Shown here: positions 1 through 5,333 of the stretch, in pieces
How positions within the stretch are numbered: position 1 is the stretch's first letter
How the letters are laid out: every line of letters begins with the position of its first letter
The notes under the pieces: model-generated
What the model was told of the DNA's origin: nothing
Database searches by the model: none
The model's input: the letters and a program-made list of their open reading frames with translations, nothing else
Assembly (NCBI GenBank): GCA_900547035.1
Contig: URFM01000090.1
Span: 1-6,785 of the forward strand
Reading direction: 5' to 3'
Length of the DNA: 6,785 nucleotides
DNA from: an uncultured Clostridium sp.
GTDB taxonomy: Bacteria > Bacillota > Clostridia > Lachnospirales > Lachnospiraceae
Program-made: the position numbers and the translations under genes

Positions 1-2152
1 TCTGCTCCATACCGAGAGCCAAGGCCGGGAAGCAGTCGGTAATCAGGTTGATCCACAGCAGATGTACCGGCTCCAGGATGGTAAATCCAATAAGGGTGGC
101 AAAGAAGATAGCCAGAACTTCCGCCAGGTTGGAGGCCAGGAGGAACTGAATGGCCTTACGGATATTGGCGTAAATACGGCGGCCTTCTTCTACCGCGGAA
201 ACAATGGTTGCGAAGTTATCATCTGCCAGAACCATGTCTGCCACGTTCTTGGTTACGTCCGTACCGGTGATACCCATTCCTACGCCGATATCAGCGCTCT
301 TGATGGAAGGAGCGTCGTTTACGCCGTCTCCGGTCATGGCGGTAATCATACCCTTGGCTTTCCAGGCAGTTACAATGCGGACTTTGTGTTCAGGCTGTAC
401 GCGGGCGTACACGGAATATTTCTCAATATCCTGCTTGAACTGCTCGTCGCTGATTTCATTTAACTGAGCGCCGGTGATGGCCTGGCTGGCATCCTCGATG
501 ATGCCGAGTTCTTTTGCGATGGCTACGGCGGTATCTTTGTGGTCGCCGGTAATCATGATGGGACGGATTCCGGCCTGACGGCATTCAACAATAGCCGCCT
601 TAACCTCGGGACGGACCGGATCAATCATGCCGGAAAGACCTAAGTAGGTCAGATCCTGCTCTAAAAACTCAGGCTCTGAACTTTCAGGCATGGCAGCCCA
701 CTCTCTCTGAGCTCCGCAGAGCACACGCAGGGCACGGTCGGCCATATCCTTGTTGCTCTTTAAAATGGAAGCGCGGATTTCATCAGTCATAGGAACAACC
801 TTGCCGCCGATGAGGGCTCGGGTACAGCGCTTTAATACCTCATCGGGAGCTCCCTTGGTAAACTGGATGATAGAGCCGTCCTTCGTTTGATGAACGGTAG
901 ACATCATCTTTCTCATGGAATCAAAAGGAGCCTCGCTTACGCGGACATAGTCCTTGGACAGCTGCGTCTTGGGCAGCCCGTTTTTGTTGGCGTCGTTGAC
1001 CAGAGCGCATTCGGTGGGTTCTCCCACGGCCTCATTGGTATCCGGATCCAGATTAGCGTCGGAACAGAGGGCCATAGCGATTTCCAGAGTTCTTTCATCA
1101 TCCGTGGCGTGGTCCACAACGGTCATCTTGTTCTGGGTCAGGGTACCGGTCTTATCGGAACAGATAATCTGGGTACATCCCAGAGTTTCTACCGCAGTCA
1201 ATTTTCGGATGATGGCGTTGCGCTTGGACATGTTGGTAACGCCGATAGAAAGCACGATAGTCACAACGGCGGCCAGTCCTTCGGGAATAGCGGCTACGGC
1301 CAGAGACACGGCTACCATGAAGCTTTCCAGGATAGGCTGGGAGCGGAACAGTCCTACGGCAAAGATAACGATACAGATTCCTACAACCAGAACCGTCAGG
1401 AATTTGCTCAGCTGGTTCAGCTTAATCTGAAGGGGAGTTTCCTCCTCCTGGGCGTTGGCCAGAGCGTCGGCGATCTTACCCATCTCGGTGTTCATGCCGG
1501 TGCCGGTGATAACGGCTTTGCCGCGGCCGTAAACCACGGTGGATCCCATGTACATCATGTTCTTGCGGTCTCCAAGGGGAATATCCTTCTGACCGTCCAG
1601 GTTCAGCAGATTCACGATTTTATTGACCGGAACGGATTCGCCGGTCAGAGCGGCCTCTTCGATTTTCATGCTGGCGCATTCAATGATACGTCCGTCTGCG
1701 GGAACGGAATCTCCGGCTTCCAGAACGACGATATCGCCGGGAACCAGGTCCTCACTTCTCAAGGTTACGATCTTGCCGTCGCGCATTACCTTACTGGTAG
1801 CAGCGGCGATTTCCTGCAGGGCGGCGATAGCGGCTTCCGCTTTGCTTTCCTGAACCACGCCCAGAACGGCGTTGATGATTACCACGATCATGATGATAAT
1901 CACGTCGGCGAAGGATTCTCCCTCGTAGGCGGCAGTGATTCCGGAAATAACAGCCGCCACAATCAGAATGATGATCATGGGATCGGCCAGCTCATCCAGG
2001 AAACGCTTCCACAATGGAACCTTCTTACCTTCCTTCAGCTTGTTCTTTCCATACTTTTCCAGACGCTTCGCTGCTTCCTGGCTGGATAAACCATCCGGAG
2101 AAGAGCTTTGTTCTTTCAGCACGTCTTCAAAACTGGATAGATACTCTTTCAC
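1..2152 (-). CDS. P2-type cation-transporting ATPase (Mn2+/Ca2+ efflux pump), 3' end cut by window edge
   Basis: This is an ATP-driven membrane pump that exports divalent cations. Reading the minus strand from GTG at 2152 gives 717 uninterrupted codons out of an expected 850-900. In order they show an N-terminal cytosolic segment, M1 (about 59-75) and M2 (about 84-100), the actuator motif TGES (170-173), M3 (about 251-269), M4 with AAIPEGL (287-293), the phosphorylation motif DKTGT with Asp333, the nucleotide-domain motif KGAPD (433-437), TGD (535-537), and the hinge TGDGVNDAP (607-615). M5 contains SNLAE (674-678) and M6 contains NLITD (702-706). By alignment with SERCA, E291, N675, E678, N702, T705 and D706 correspond to ligands of both Ca2+ sites; the M8 ligand lies outside the window. 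Automatic annotation would probably say calcium ATPase. The upstream Mn2+ riboswitches and the known Lactococcus YoaB and pneumococcal MgtA pumps argue for Mn2+ export. The family is certain; the ion is inferred. Confidence 0.95.
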   Translation of the reverse strand, partial: MKEYLSSFEDVLKEQSSSPDGLSSQEAAKRLEKYGKNKLKEGKKVPLWKRFLDELADPMIIILIVAAVISGITAAYEGESFADVIIIMIVVIINAVLGVVQESKAEAAIAALQEIAAATSKVMRDGKIVTLRSEDLVPGDIVVLEAGDSVPADGRIIECASMKIEEAALTGESVPVNKIVNLLNLDGQKDIPLGDRKNMMYMGSTVVYGRGKAVITGTGMNTEMGKIADALANAQEEETPLQIKLNQLSKFLTVLVVGICIVIFAVGLFRSQPILESFMVAVSLAVAAIPEGLAAVVTIVLSIGVTNMSKRNAIIRKLTAVETLGCTQIICSDKTGTLTQNKMTVVDHATDDERTLEIAMALCSDANLDPDTNEAVGEPTECALVNDANKNGLPKTQLSKDYVRVSEAPFDSMRKMMSTVHQTKDGSIIQFTKGAPDEVLKRCTRALIGGKVVPMTDEIRASILKSNKDMADRALRVLCGAQREWAAMPESSEPEFLEQDLTYLGLSGMIDPVRPEVKAAIVECRQAGIRPIMITGDHKDTAVAIAKELGIIEDASQAITGAQLNEISDEQFKQDIEKYSVYARVQPEHKVRIVTAWKAKGMITAMTGDGVNDAPSIKSADIGVGMGITGTDVTKNVADMVLADDNFATIVSAVEEGRRIYANIRKAIQFLLASNLAEVLAIFFATLIGFTILEPVHLLWINLITDCFPALALGMEQ

Positions 2153-2161
2153 GTTGCTGTT

Positions 2162-2168
2162 CCTCCTT
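2162..2168 (-). promoter_or_regulatory. Ribosome binding site fixing the GTG start of the ATPase
   Basis: On the minus strand the sequence reads AAGGAGG, nine bases before GTG at 2152. This is a near-perfect Shine-Dalgarno sequence. The protein from that GTG (MKEYLSSFEDVL) begins like other bacterial P2 ATPases, so the GTG is preferred over internal ATG codons, the first of which lies inside M1. Confidence 0.85.
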
Positions 2169-2197
2169 AAAAAATTGAAAGATTTGTAAATAAGTGA

Positions 2198-2226
2198 TTT
2201 ATAGCAACCGTTCAGGACATTCTGAA
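2198..2226 (-). promoter_or_regulatory. Possible second, riboswitch-independent promoter of the ATPase
   Basis: On the minus strand, TTCAGA (2226-2221, four of six matches to the -35 consensus) is followed after 17 bases by TATAAA (2203-2198, five of six) preceded by TGC, an extended -10. The predicted start near 2191 would give a leader of about 39 nt containing only the ribosome binding site, bypassing both riboswitches. The -35 and most of the spacer lie inside the inverted repeat 2206-2231. The assignment rests on motif matches only. Confidence 0.4.
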
Positions 2227-2231
2227 CAGTT
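2206..2231. repeat. 10-bp inverted repeat, operator-like or RNA hairpin
   Basis: The arms AACCGTTCAG (2206-2215) and CTGAACAGTT (2222-2231) pair over ten positions, nine Watson-Crick plus one G-T, around a six-base centre. No U-tract follows on either strand, so it is not a terminator. Its position over the -35 and spacer of a possible promoter suggests a repressor or activator site. An RNA hairpin after terminator 2 is the alternative. I do not recognise the sequence as the site of a known regulator. Confidence 0.6.
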
Positions 2232-2242
2232 ATGCTTTGTAA

Positions 2243-2300
2243 TAAAAAACCCATACACAGACTCGGTTAAACGTGATGTCAAACGAAACCTGTATATGAG
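2243..2300 (-). terminator. Intrinsic terminator 2 of the tandem riboswitch
   Basis: On the minus strand, CTCATATACAG (2300-2290) pairs over all 11 positions, three of them G-U, with CTGTGTATGGG (2260-2250), followed at once by six T residues (2249-2244). The loop is 29 nt and can form a small inner GGTT/AACC helix. The first five bases of the 5' arm, CTCAT, are also the 3' strand of the P1 helix of aptamer 2. Terminator and folded aptamer therefore exclude each other, which is the layout of a ligand-ON transcriptional switch. Confidence 0.8.
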
Positions 2301-2405
2301 TCTCATTCTTTATGAACCAGCCAGGCATCCGGATACGGAGGCCACCATGTTGACTGATTCCGCATACCTGCCTGTTGGGAAAAGTATGTGGAATTACTCC
2401 CTCAT
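2296..2405 (-). promoter_or_regulatory. yybP-ykoY (Mn2+) riboswitch aptamer 2
   Basis: On the minus strand, P1 is ATGAG (2405-2401) with CTCAT (2300-2296), a perfect five-pair helix. Next to it are the boxes GGAGTAA (2400-2394) and AATGAGA (2307-2301), which would form loop L1. The second helix, TTCCACATAC (2393-2384) with GTATGCGGAA (2367-2358), has nine pairs and one A-C mismatch. The AGTCAACA box (2355-2348) is identical to that of aptamer 1, and its AGTC can pair with GGCT further on, as in aptamer 1. An inner hairpin (GGC, TCCG / CGGA, GCC) closes the third arm. The L1 boxes are further from the family consensus than in aptamer 1, so affinity may differ. The call rests on motif order and helices, without a covariance-model score. 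Confidence 0.75.
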
Positions 2406-2452
2406 GTATTCAGTTCTGAAGATTTTACCGGGGAAATGGGAATTTAAGATAT

Positions 2453-2501
2453 AAAAAAAGACTACCCCGGTTCTTAATCTCCAACTAGAGCCAGGTAAGT
2501 C
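2453..2501 (-). terminator. Intrinsic terminator 1 of the tandem riboswitch
   Basis: On the minus strand, GACTTACC (2501-2494) pairs with GGTAGTC (2466-2460), seven pairs with one bulged T. The stem extends through TGG with CCG, and a small CTC/GAG hairpin sits in the loop. Seven T residues follow (2459-2453). The CTTAC inside the 5' arm is also the 3' strand of P1 of aptamer 1. Ligand binding that stabilises P1 should therefore block the terminator and allow read-through. Confidence 0.85.
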
Positions 2502-2591
2502 TTGCCATTTAAAACGAAGCCAGGAATATGAAATTCCAGTGCTGTTGACTTTGTTGCACCAGAAAGAACGTGGTGCCGACTACTCCCTTAC
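2495..2591 (-). promoter_or_regulatory. yybP-ykoY (Mn2+) riboswitch aptamer 1
   Basis: On the minus strand, P1 is GTAAG (2591-2587) with CTTAC (2499-2495), a perfect helix that replaces the AAAGG/CCUUU common in the family while keeping the pairing. It is flanked by the family hallmarks GGAGTAG (2586-2580) and GGCAAGA (2506-2500), the two strands of loop L1. P2 is GCACCA (2576-2571) with TGGTGC (2561-2556), a six-pair hairpin. The third arm has the AGTCAACA box (2550-2543) and an inner hairpin GGAAT/ATTCC (2537-2533 with 2527-2523). In solved yybP-ykoY structures Mn2+ is held between loops L1 and L3. Many members control Mn2+ exporters, including P-type ATPases, which fits the gene downstream. 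Confidence 0.9.
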
Positions 2592-2600
2592 ACTCCTTTA

Positions 2601-2629
2601 ACCCTACCATGATTTTGAGGCCTTGTCAA
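2601..2629 (-). promoter_or_regulatory. Main promoter of the riboswitch-ATPase transcript
   Basis: On the minus strand, a perfect TTGACA (2629-2624) is followed by a 17-base spacer and TAGGGT (2606-2601), which keeps the T, A and final T that matter most in a -10. TGG just before it gives an extended -10. Transcription should start near 2594, three or so bases before P1 of aptamer 1, as expected for a riboswitch at the extreme 5' end of its RNA. Confidence 0.8.
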
Positions 2630-2632
2630 GAA

Positions 2633-2686
2633 AAAATTGCAACAGCCCGGAAAGGTGAAGGAGCATCTCCGAACTGCAACAATTTT
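2633..2686. repeat. Imperfect inverted repeat between the divergent promoters
   Basis: AAAATTG (2633-2639) pairs with CAATTTT (2680-2686), and CAG (2643-2645) pairs with CTG (2674-2676), leaving CAA opposite CAA between them. On the minus strand the repeat ends in six T residues (2636-2631), so it could stop antisense transcription entering the ATPase promoter. Because TGCAACA appears in both arms (2638-2644 and 2675-2681), two protein half-sites are also possible. Its function is unknown. Confidence 0.4.
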
Positions 2687-2711
2687 CCTATAGGAAGGAA
2701 GTTTTACTTCC
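2685..2711. repeat. Palindrome TTCCTATAGGAA and adjacent small hairpin
   Basis: TTCCTATAGGAA (2685-2696) is a perfect 12-bp palindrome. It is followed directly by GGAAG (2697-2701) and CTTCC (2707-2711) around TTTTA. Both lie just upstream of the -35 of the gdpP promoter, where an activator or repressor could bind. No specific regulator is recognised. Confidence 0.4.
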
Positions 2712-2722
2712 GTCATTTGTCA

Positions 2723-2751
2723 TGGACGAACCCCCTAAGATGTGCTATACT
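2723..2751 (+). promoter_or_regulatory. Promoter of the gdpP-rplI-dnaB operon
   Basis: TGGACG (2723-2728, four of six matches) is followed after 17 bases by TATACT (2746-2751, five of six), with TGC just before it making an extended -10. Transcription should start near 2758, giving a leader of about 42 nt with a ribosome binding site. The promoter overlaps the first possible ATG of the reading frame at 2722, which argues for the downstream start at 2800. Confidence 0.7.
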
Positions 2752-2799
2752 AAACAGGATAGGCGTATTTCGCTTATGGATAGAATTTGGAGGGAAACG

Positions 2800-4836
2800 A
2801 TGAACGATCAAACGAAGGTGCGGGGACGGTTCCGGATCTATCTGCAGTGGCCGGTAATGCTCTCGGCGCTGTGGATTCTCCTGACAGTGGCGGTCAGCGC
2901 GGTGAATTTGCTGGCCGGTATTATGGTGTCCGCCGCAACTCTGATTTACATGGCAATCTCCCTGTGGCTGTATTTTACCAGGAAAAAAGCCCTGGTAGCA
3001 GGATTGACGGAGTATGCCCGCCGGTACGCATCCGCCCAGATGCGTCAGATGGACGAGCTCTTGGTACCTTATGCCGTAGTGGACGAGACCGGGCGTCTGG
3101 TGTGGATGAATCAGGAATTTTCCCGGATTACGGAAACGGGAGGGGCTGCGCCAAAAACTCTGATGTCCGTATTCCCGCAGGTGACGAAAGAGCAGCTTCA
3201 GACGGCAGGGGAAACGATTACGGTACACGACTCCTATGGGGAACGTAATTACCGAATCGATCTGCGCCAGCTGGAGATGGATCCCCAAGAGGAAGAACCT
3301 ATGGAAGGACCCAGGCAGACGCTGACGGCAGTGTGTCTGTCTGATGAAACCCAGATTTTAAAATACCGACAGCAGATCAACGACCAGAAGATGGTGGCCG
3401 GCCTCATTTATCTGGATAATTATGATGAGGCTTTAGAGAGCGTGGAGGAGGTCCGACGCTCCCTGCTGATTGCCCTGATTGACCGGAAGATTAATAAGTA
3501 CATTTCCAGCATGAACGGTATTGTGAAGAAGCTGGAGAAGGACAAATATTTCTTTGCGGTAAAGCAGCAGTATATGCTGAAAATTCAGGAGGATCATTTC
3601 TCAATTTTAGAGGAAGTCAAGACTGTTAATATCGGAAATGAGATGGCCGTGACTTTAAGTATCGGAATCGGCATGAACGGTGATTCCTACAGCCAAAACT
3701 ATGAGTATGCCCGGACCGCCATTGACATGGCTCTGGGGCGGGGCGGCGATCAGGCGGTGGTGAAGGATTCCGGCAAGATTCAGTATTATGGCGGAAAGGC
3801 CCAACAGGTGGAGAAAACCACCAGAGTAAAAGCCAGGGTGAAGGCACATGCTCTGCGGGAGCTGATGGACGGAAAGGACCGGCTTCTGATCATGGGGCAT
3901 CGTCTGGCGGATATCGACTCCTTCGGCGCGGCGGTGGGAATCTACCGCATCGCTACGGCCTTAAATAAGAAGGCGCATATCGTGGTTAATCAGGTGACCT
4001 CCTCTGTGCGTCCTATGATGGAGCGATTTACGGAGACAAACGATTATCCGGAGGACATGTTCCTGAAAGGTGAGGAGGCTGCCGGCCTGGTGGACAATAC
4101 GACTATGCTGGTGGTAGTTGATGTGAATCGCCCCAGTATCACAGATGAGCCTTCCTTGCTGAAGATGGTGAAAACGATTGTGGTGCTGGACCATCACCGG
4201 GCCAGCAGTGAAGTTATTGATAACGCGGTGCTCTCTTATGTGGAGCCTTACGCTTCCTCGGCCTGTGAGATGGTAGCGGAGGTGCTTCAGTATATTGCTG
4301 ACGGCATTAAAGTAAAGGCGCCGGAGGCCGATGCCATGTACGCGGGAATTGTCATCGACACCCAGAATTTTACCAATCAGACCGGTGTGCGGACCTTCGA
4401 GGCGGCGGCTTTTCTTCGCAGAAGCGGCGCGGACATTACCAGAGTTCGGAAACTGTTCCGCGAGAATATGGTGGATTATCAGGCAAAGGCGGAGGCGGTA
4501 AAGAACGCTCAGGTCTATATGGATGCTTTCGCCATCAGCATCTGTCCGTCGGAGGGACTGGAAAGTCCTACGATTGTAGGAGCCCAGGCGGCTAACGAGC
4601 TTTTGGAGATCCGAGGAATCAAGGCTTCCGTGGTGCTGACCATGTACAATAATGTAGTTTACTACAGCGCCCGTTCCATTGATGAGGTGAACGTCCAGGT
4701 TATGATGGAGAAGCTGGGAGGCGGAGGACACAGAACTATTGCGGGCGCCCAGATTGCGGATATTACCCTGGAAGAGGGAATCAACCGTCTGAAGGAAGTA
4801 ATCCGTCAGATGGTGGAAGAAGGACAGGTATCATAG
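2800..4836 (+). CDS. gdpP: GdpP, membrane-bound cyclic-di-AMP phosphodiesterase
   Basis: The enzyme hydrolyses c-di-AMP to pApA and so sets the level of this second messenger, which controls potassium, turgor and cell-wall stress. The 678 residues show the full family layout. Two membrane helices (about 17-38 and 40-60) are followed by a PAS-like domain (about 84-190; heme-binding in the Bacillus homologue), a degenerate GGDEF domain (about 197-330) whose signature is replaced around DKYFF (248-252), and a DHH-DHHA1 module. Metal and catalytic residues are visible: H367, D371 and D373 in GHRLADID, D441 in VVDVN, DHH at 464-466, D520 in DTQNF, and GGGGH at 640-644. The frame is open from ATG 2722, but GGAGG (2789-2793) lies six bases before ATG 2800 and the promoter overlaps the earlier ATG, so 2800 is chosen. 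It is the first gene of the operon, 22 nt before rplI. Confidence 0.95.
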   Translation: MNDQTKVRGRFRIYLQWPVMLSALWILLTVAVSAVNLLAGIMVSAATLIYMAISLWLYFTRKKALVAGLTEYARRYASAQMRQMDELLVPYAVVDETGRLVWMNQEFSRITETGGAAPKTLMSVFPQVTKEQLQTAGETITVHDSYGERNYRIDLRQLEMDPQEEEPMEGPRQTLTAVCLSDETQILKYRQQINDQKMVAGLIYLDNYDEALESVEEVRRSLLIALIDRKINKYISSMNGIVKKLEKDKYFFAVKQQYMLKIQEDHFSILEEVKTVNIGNEMAVTLSIGIGMNGDSYSQNYEYARTAIDMALGRGGDQAVVKDSGKIQYYGGKAQQVEKTTRVKARVKAHALRELMDGKDRLLIMGHRLADIDSFGAAVGIYRIATALNKKAHIVVNQVTSSVRPMMERFTETNDYPEDMFLKGEEAAGLVDNTTMLVVVDVNRPSITDEPSLLKMVKTIVVLDHHRASSEVIDNAVLSYVEPYASSACEMVAEVLQYIADGIKVKAPEADAMYAGIVIDTQNFTNQTGVRTFEAAAFLRRSGADITRVRKLFRENMVDYQAKAEAVKNAQVYMDAFAISICPSEGLESPTIVGAQAANELLEIRGIKASVVLTMYNNVVYYSARSIDEVNVQVMMEKLGGGGHRTIAGAQIADITLEEGINRLKEVIRQMVEEGQVS

Positions 4837-4858
4837 ATAGAAAGGAAAAGGAACAGAA

Positions 4859-5305
4859 ATGGAAATCGTATTATTGCAGGATGTAAAATCCCTTGGAAAA
4901 AAAGGACAGGTTGTAAAGGTAAACGACGGCTATGCCAGAAACTACATTCTTCCCAAAAAGCTGGGAGTAGAGGCAAACGCTAAGAATCTGAATGATTTAA
5001 AACTTCAGAAAGCAAATGACGCCAAAGTGGCGGCCGAGCAGCTGGCTGCTGCCAGAGAGCTGGCAGCAAAGCTTCAGGAGGCCTCTGTTACCGTATCGAT
5101 TAAAGCCGGAGAGGGAGGAAGAACCTTCGGTTCCGTTTCTACCAAAGAAATCGGAAAGGCCGTAAGCGATCAGCTGAAACTGGATATTGACAAGAAGAAG
5201 ATGGTACTGGAGGAGCCCATTAAATCCCTTGGAACCCATGAGGTTCCGGTGAAGCTGCACAAGGATGTGACGGCTATATTGAGAGTAAAGGTAGTAGAAG
5301 CTTAA
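4859..5305 (+). CDS. rplI: 50S ribosomal protein L9
   Basis: L9 binds 23S rRNA at the base of the L1 stalk and extends away from the ribosome; it helps maintain reading frame. The 148 residues match the usual length. The N-terminal rRNA-binding domain carries the family signature from GKKGQVVKV through [10 protein letters not shown] (13-33). A long charged, alanine-rich connecting helix (about 41-74) follows, then the C-terminal domain with [11 protein letters not shown] (84-94). The start is supported by AAAGGA (4847-4852), six bases upstream. The gene lies 22 nt after gdpP and 28 nt before dnaB with no promoter or terminator evident between them, so it is probably co-transcribed. The same order is found in Bacillus, where the helicase gene is called dnaC. 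Confidence 0.97.
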   Translation: MEIVLLQDVKSLGKKGQVVKVNDGYARNYILPKKLGVEANAKNLNDLKLQKANDAKVAAEQLAAARELAAKLQEASVTVSIKAGEGGRTFGSVSTKEIGKAVSDQLKLDIDKKKMVLEEPIKSLGTHEVPVKLHKDVTAILRVKVVEA

Positions 5306-5333
5306 GAACAGATGGATAATGGGAGAGGAACCT

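Larger units (their letters stand above)
2153..2594 (-). other. Long regulatory 5' leader of the ATPase mRNA
   Basis: This roughly 440-nt stretch has no convincing gene. From 5' to 3' on the minus strand it holds aptamer 1 (2591-2495), terminator 1 (2501-2453), a 47-nt linker (2452-2406), aptamer 2 (2405-2296), terminator 2 (2300-2243), a 26-nt inverted repeat (2231-2206) with a possible internal promoter, and the ribosome binding site. The leader begins almost at the probable transcription start near 2594, so nearly all of the RNA is accounted for by regulatory structure. Confidence 0.8.

Noticed and set aside
1561..1620. Possible insertion in the ATPase actuator domain after TGES (NLLNLDGQKD region)
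   Set aside because: Related P2 ATPases carry a variable loop here, and the frame and flanking motifs are intact, so it is ordinary family variation.
887..2089. Open frame of 400 codons on the plus strand
   Set aside because: It is antisense to the ATPase, whose frame holds every P-type ATPase motif. The antisense protein is a low-complexity product rich in G, H, N and S with no domain.
2194..2454. Open frame of 86 codons on the plus strand between the two divergent genes
   Set aside because: It lies across aptamer 2 and terminator 2 of the opposite strand, has no good ribosome binding site, and its protein has no recognisable domain. The riboswitch explains the sequence better.
2722..2799. 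Longer gdpP start at ATG 2722 (26 more codons)
   Set aside because: The extra codons overlap the -10 and spacer of the gdpP promoter, and the strong GGAGG lies before ATG 2800 instead.
3961..4731. Open frame of 256 codons on the minus strand
   Set aside because: It is antisense to the DHH-DHHA1 part of gdpP, which carries all catalytic motifs. No ribosome binding site or domain supports the antisense frame.
5319..5333. dnaB start at ATG 5319
   Set aside because: There is no ribosome binding site before it, while GGGAGAGGA inside this segment serves ATG 5334.
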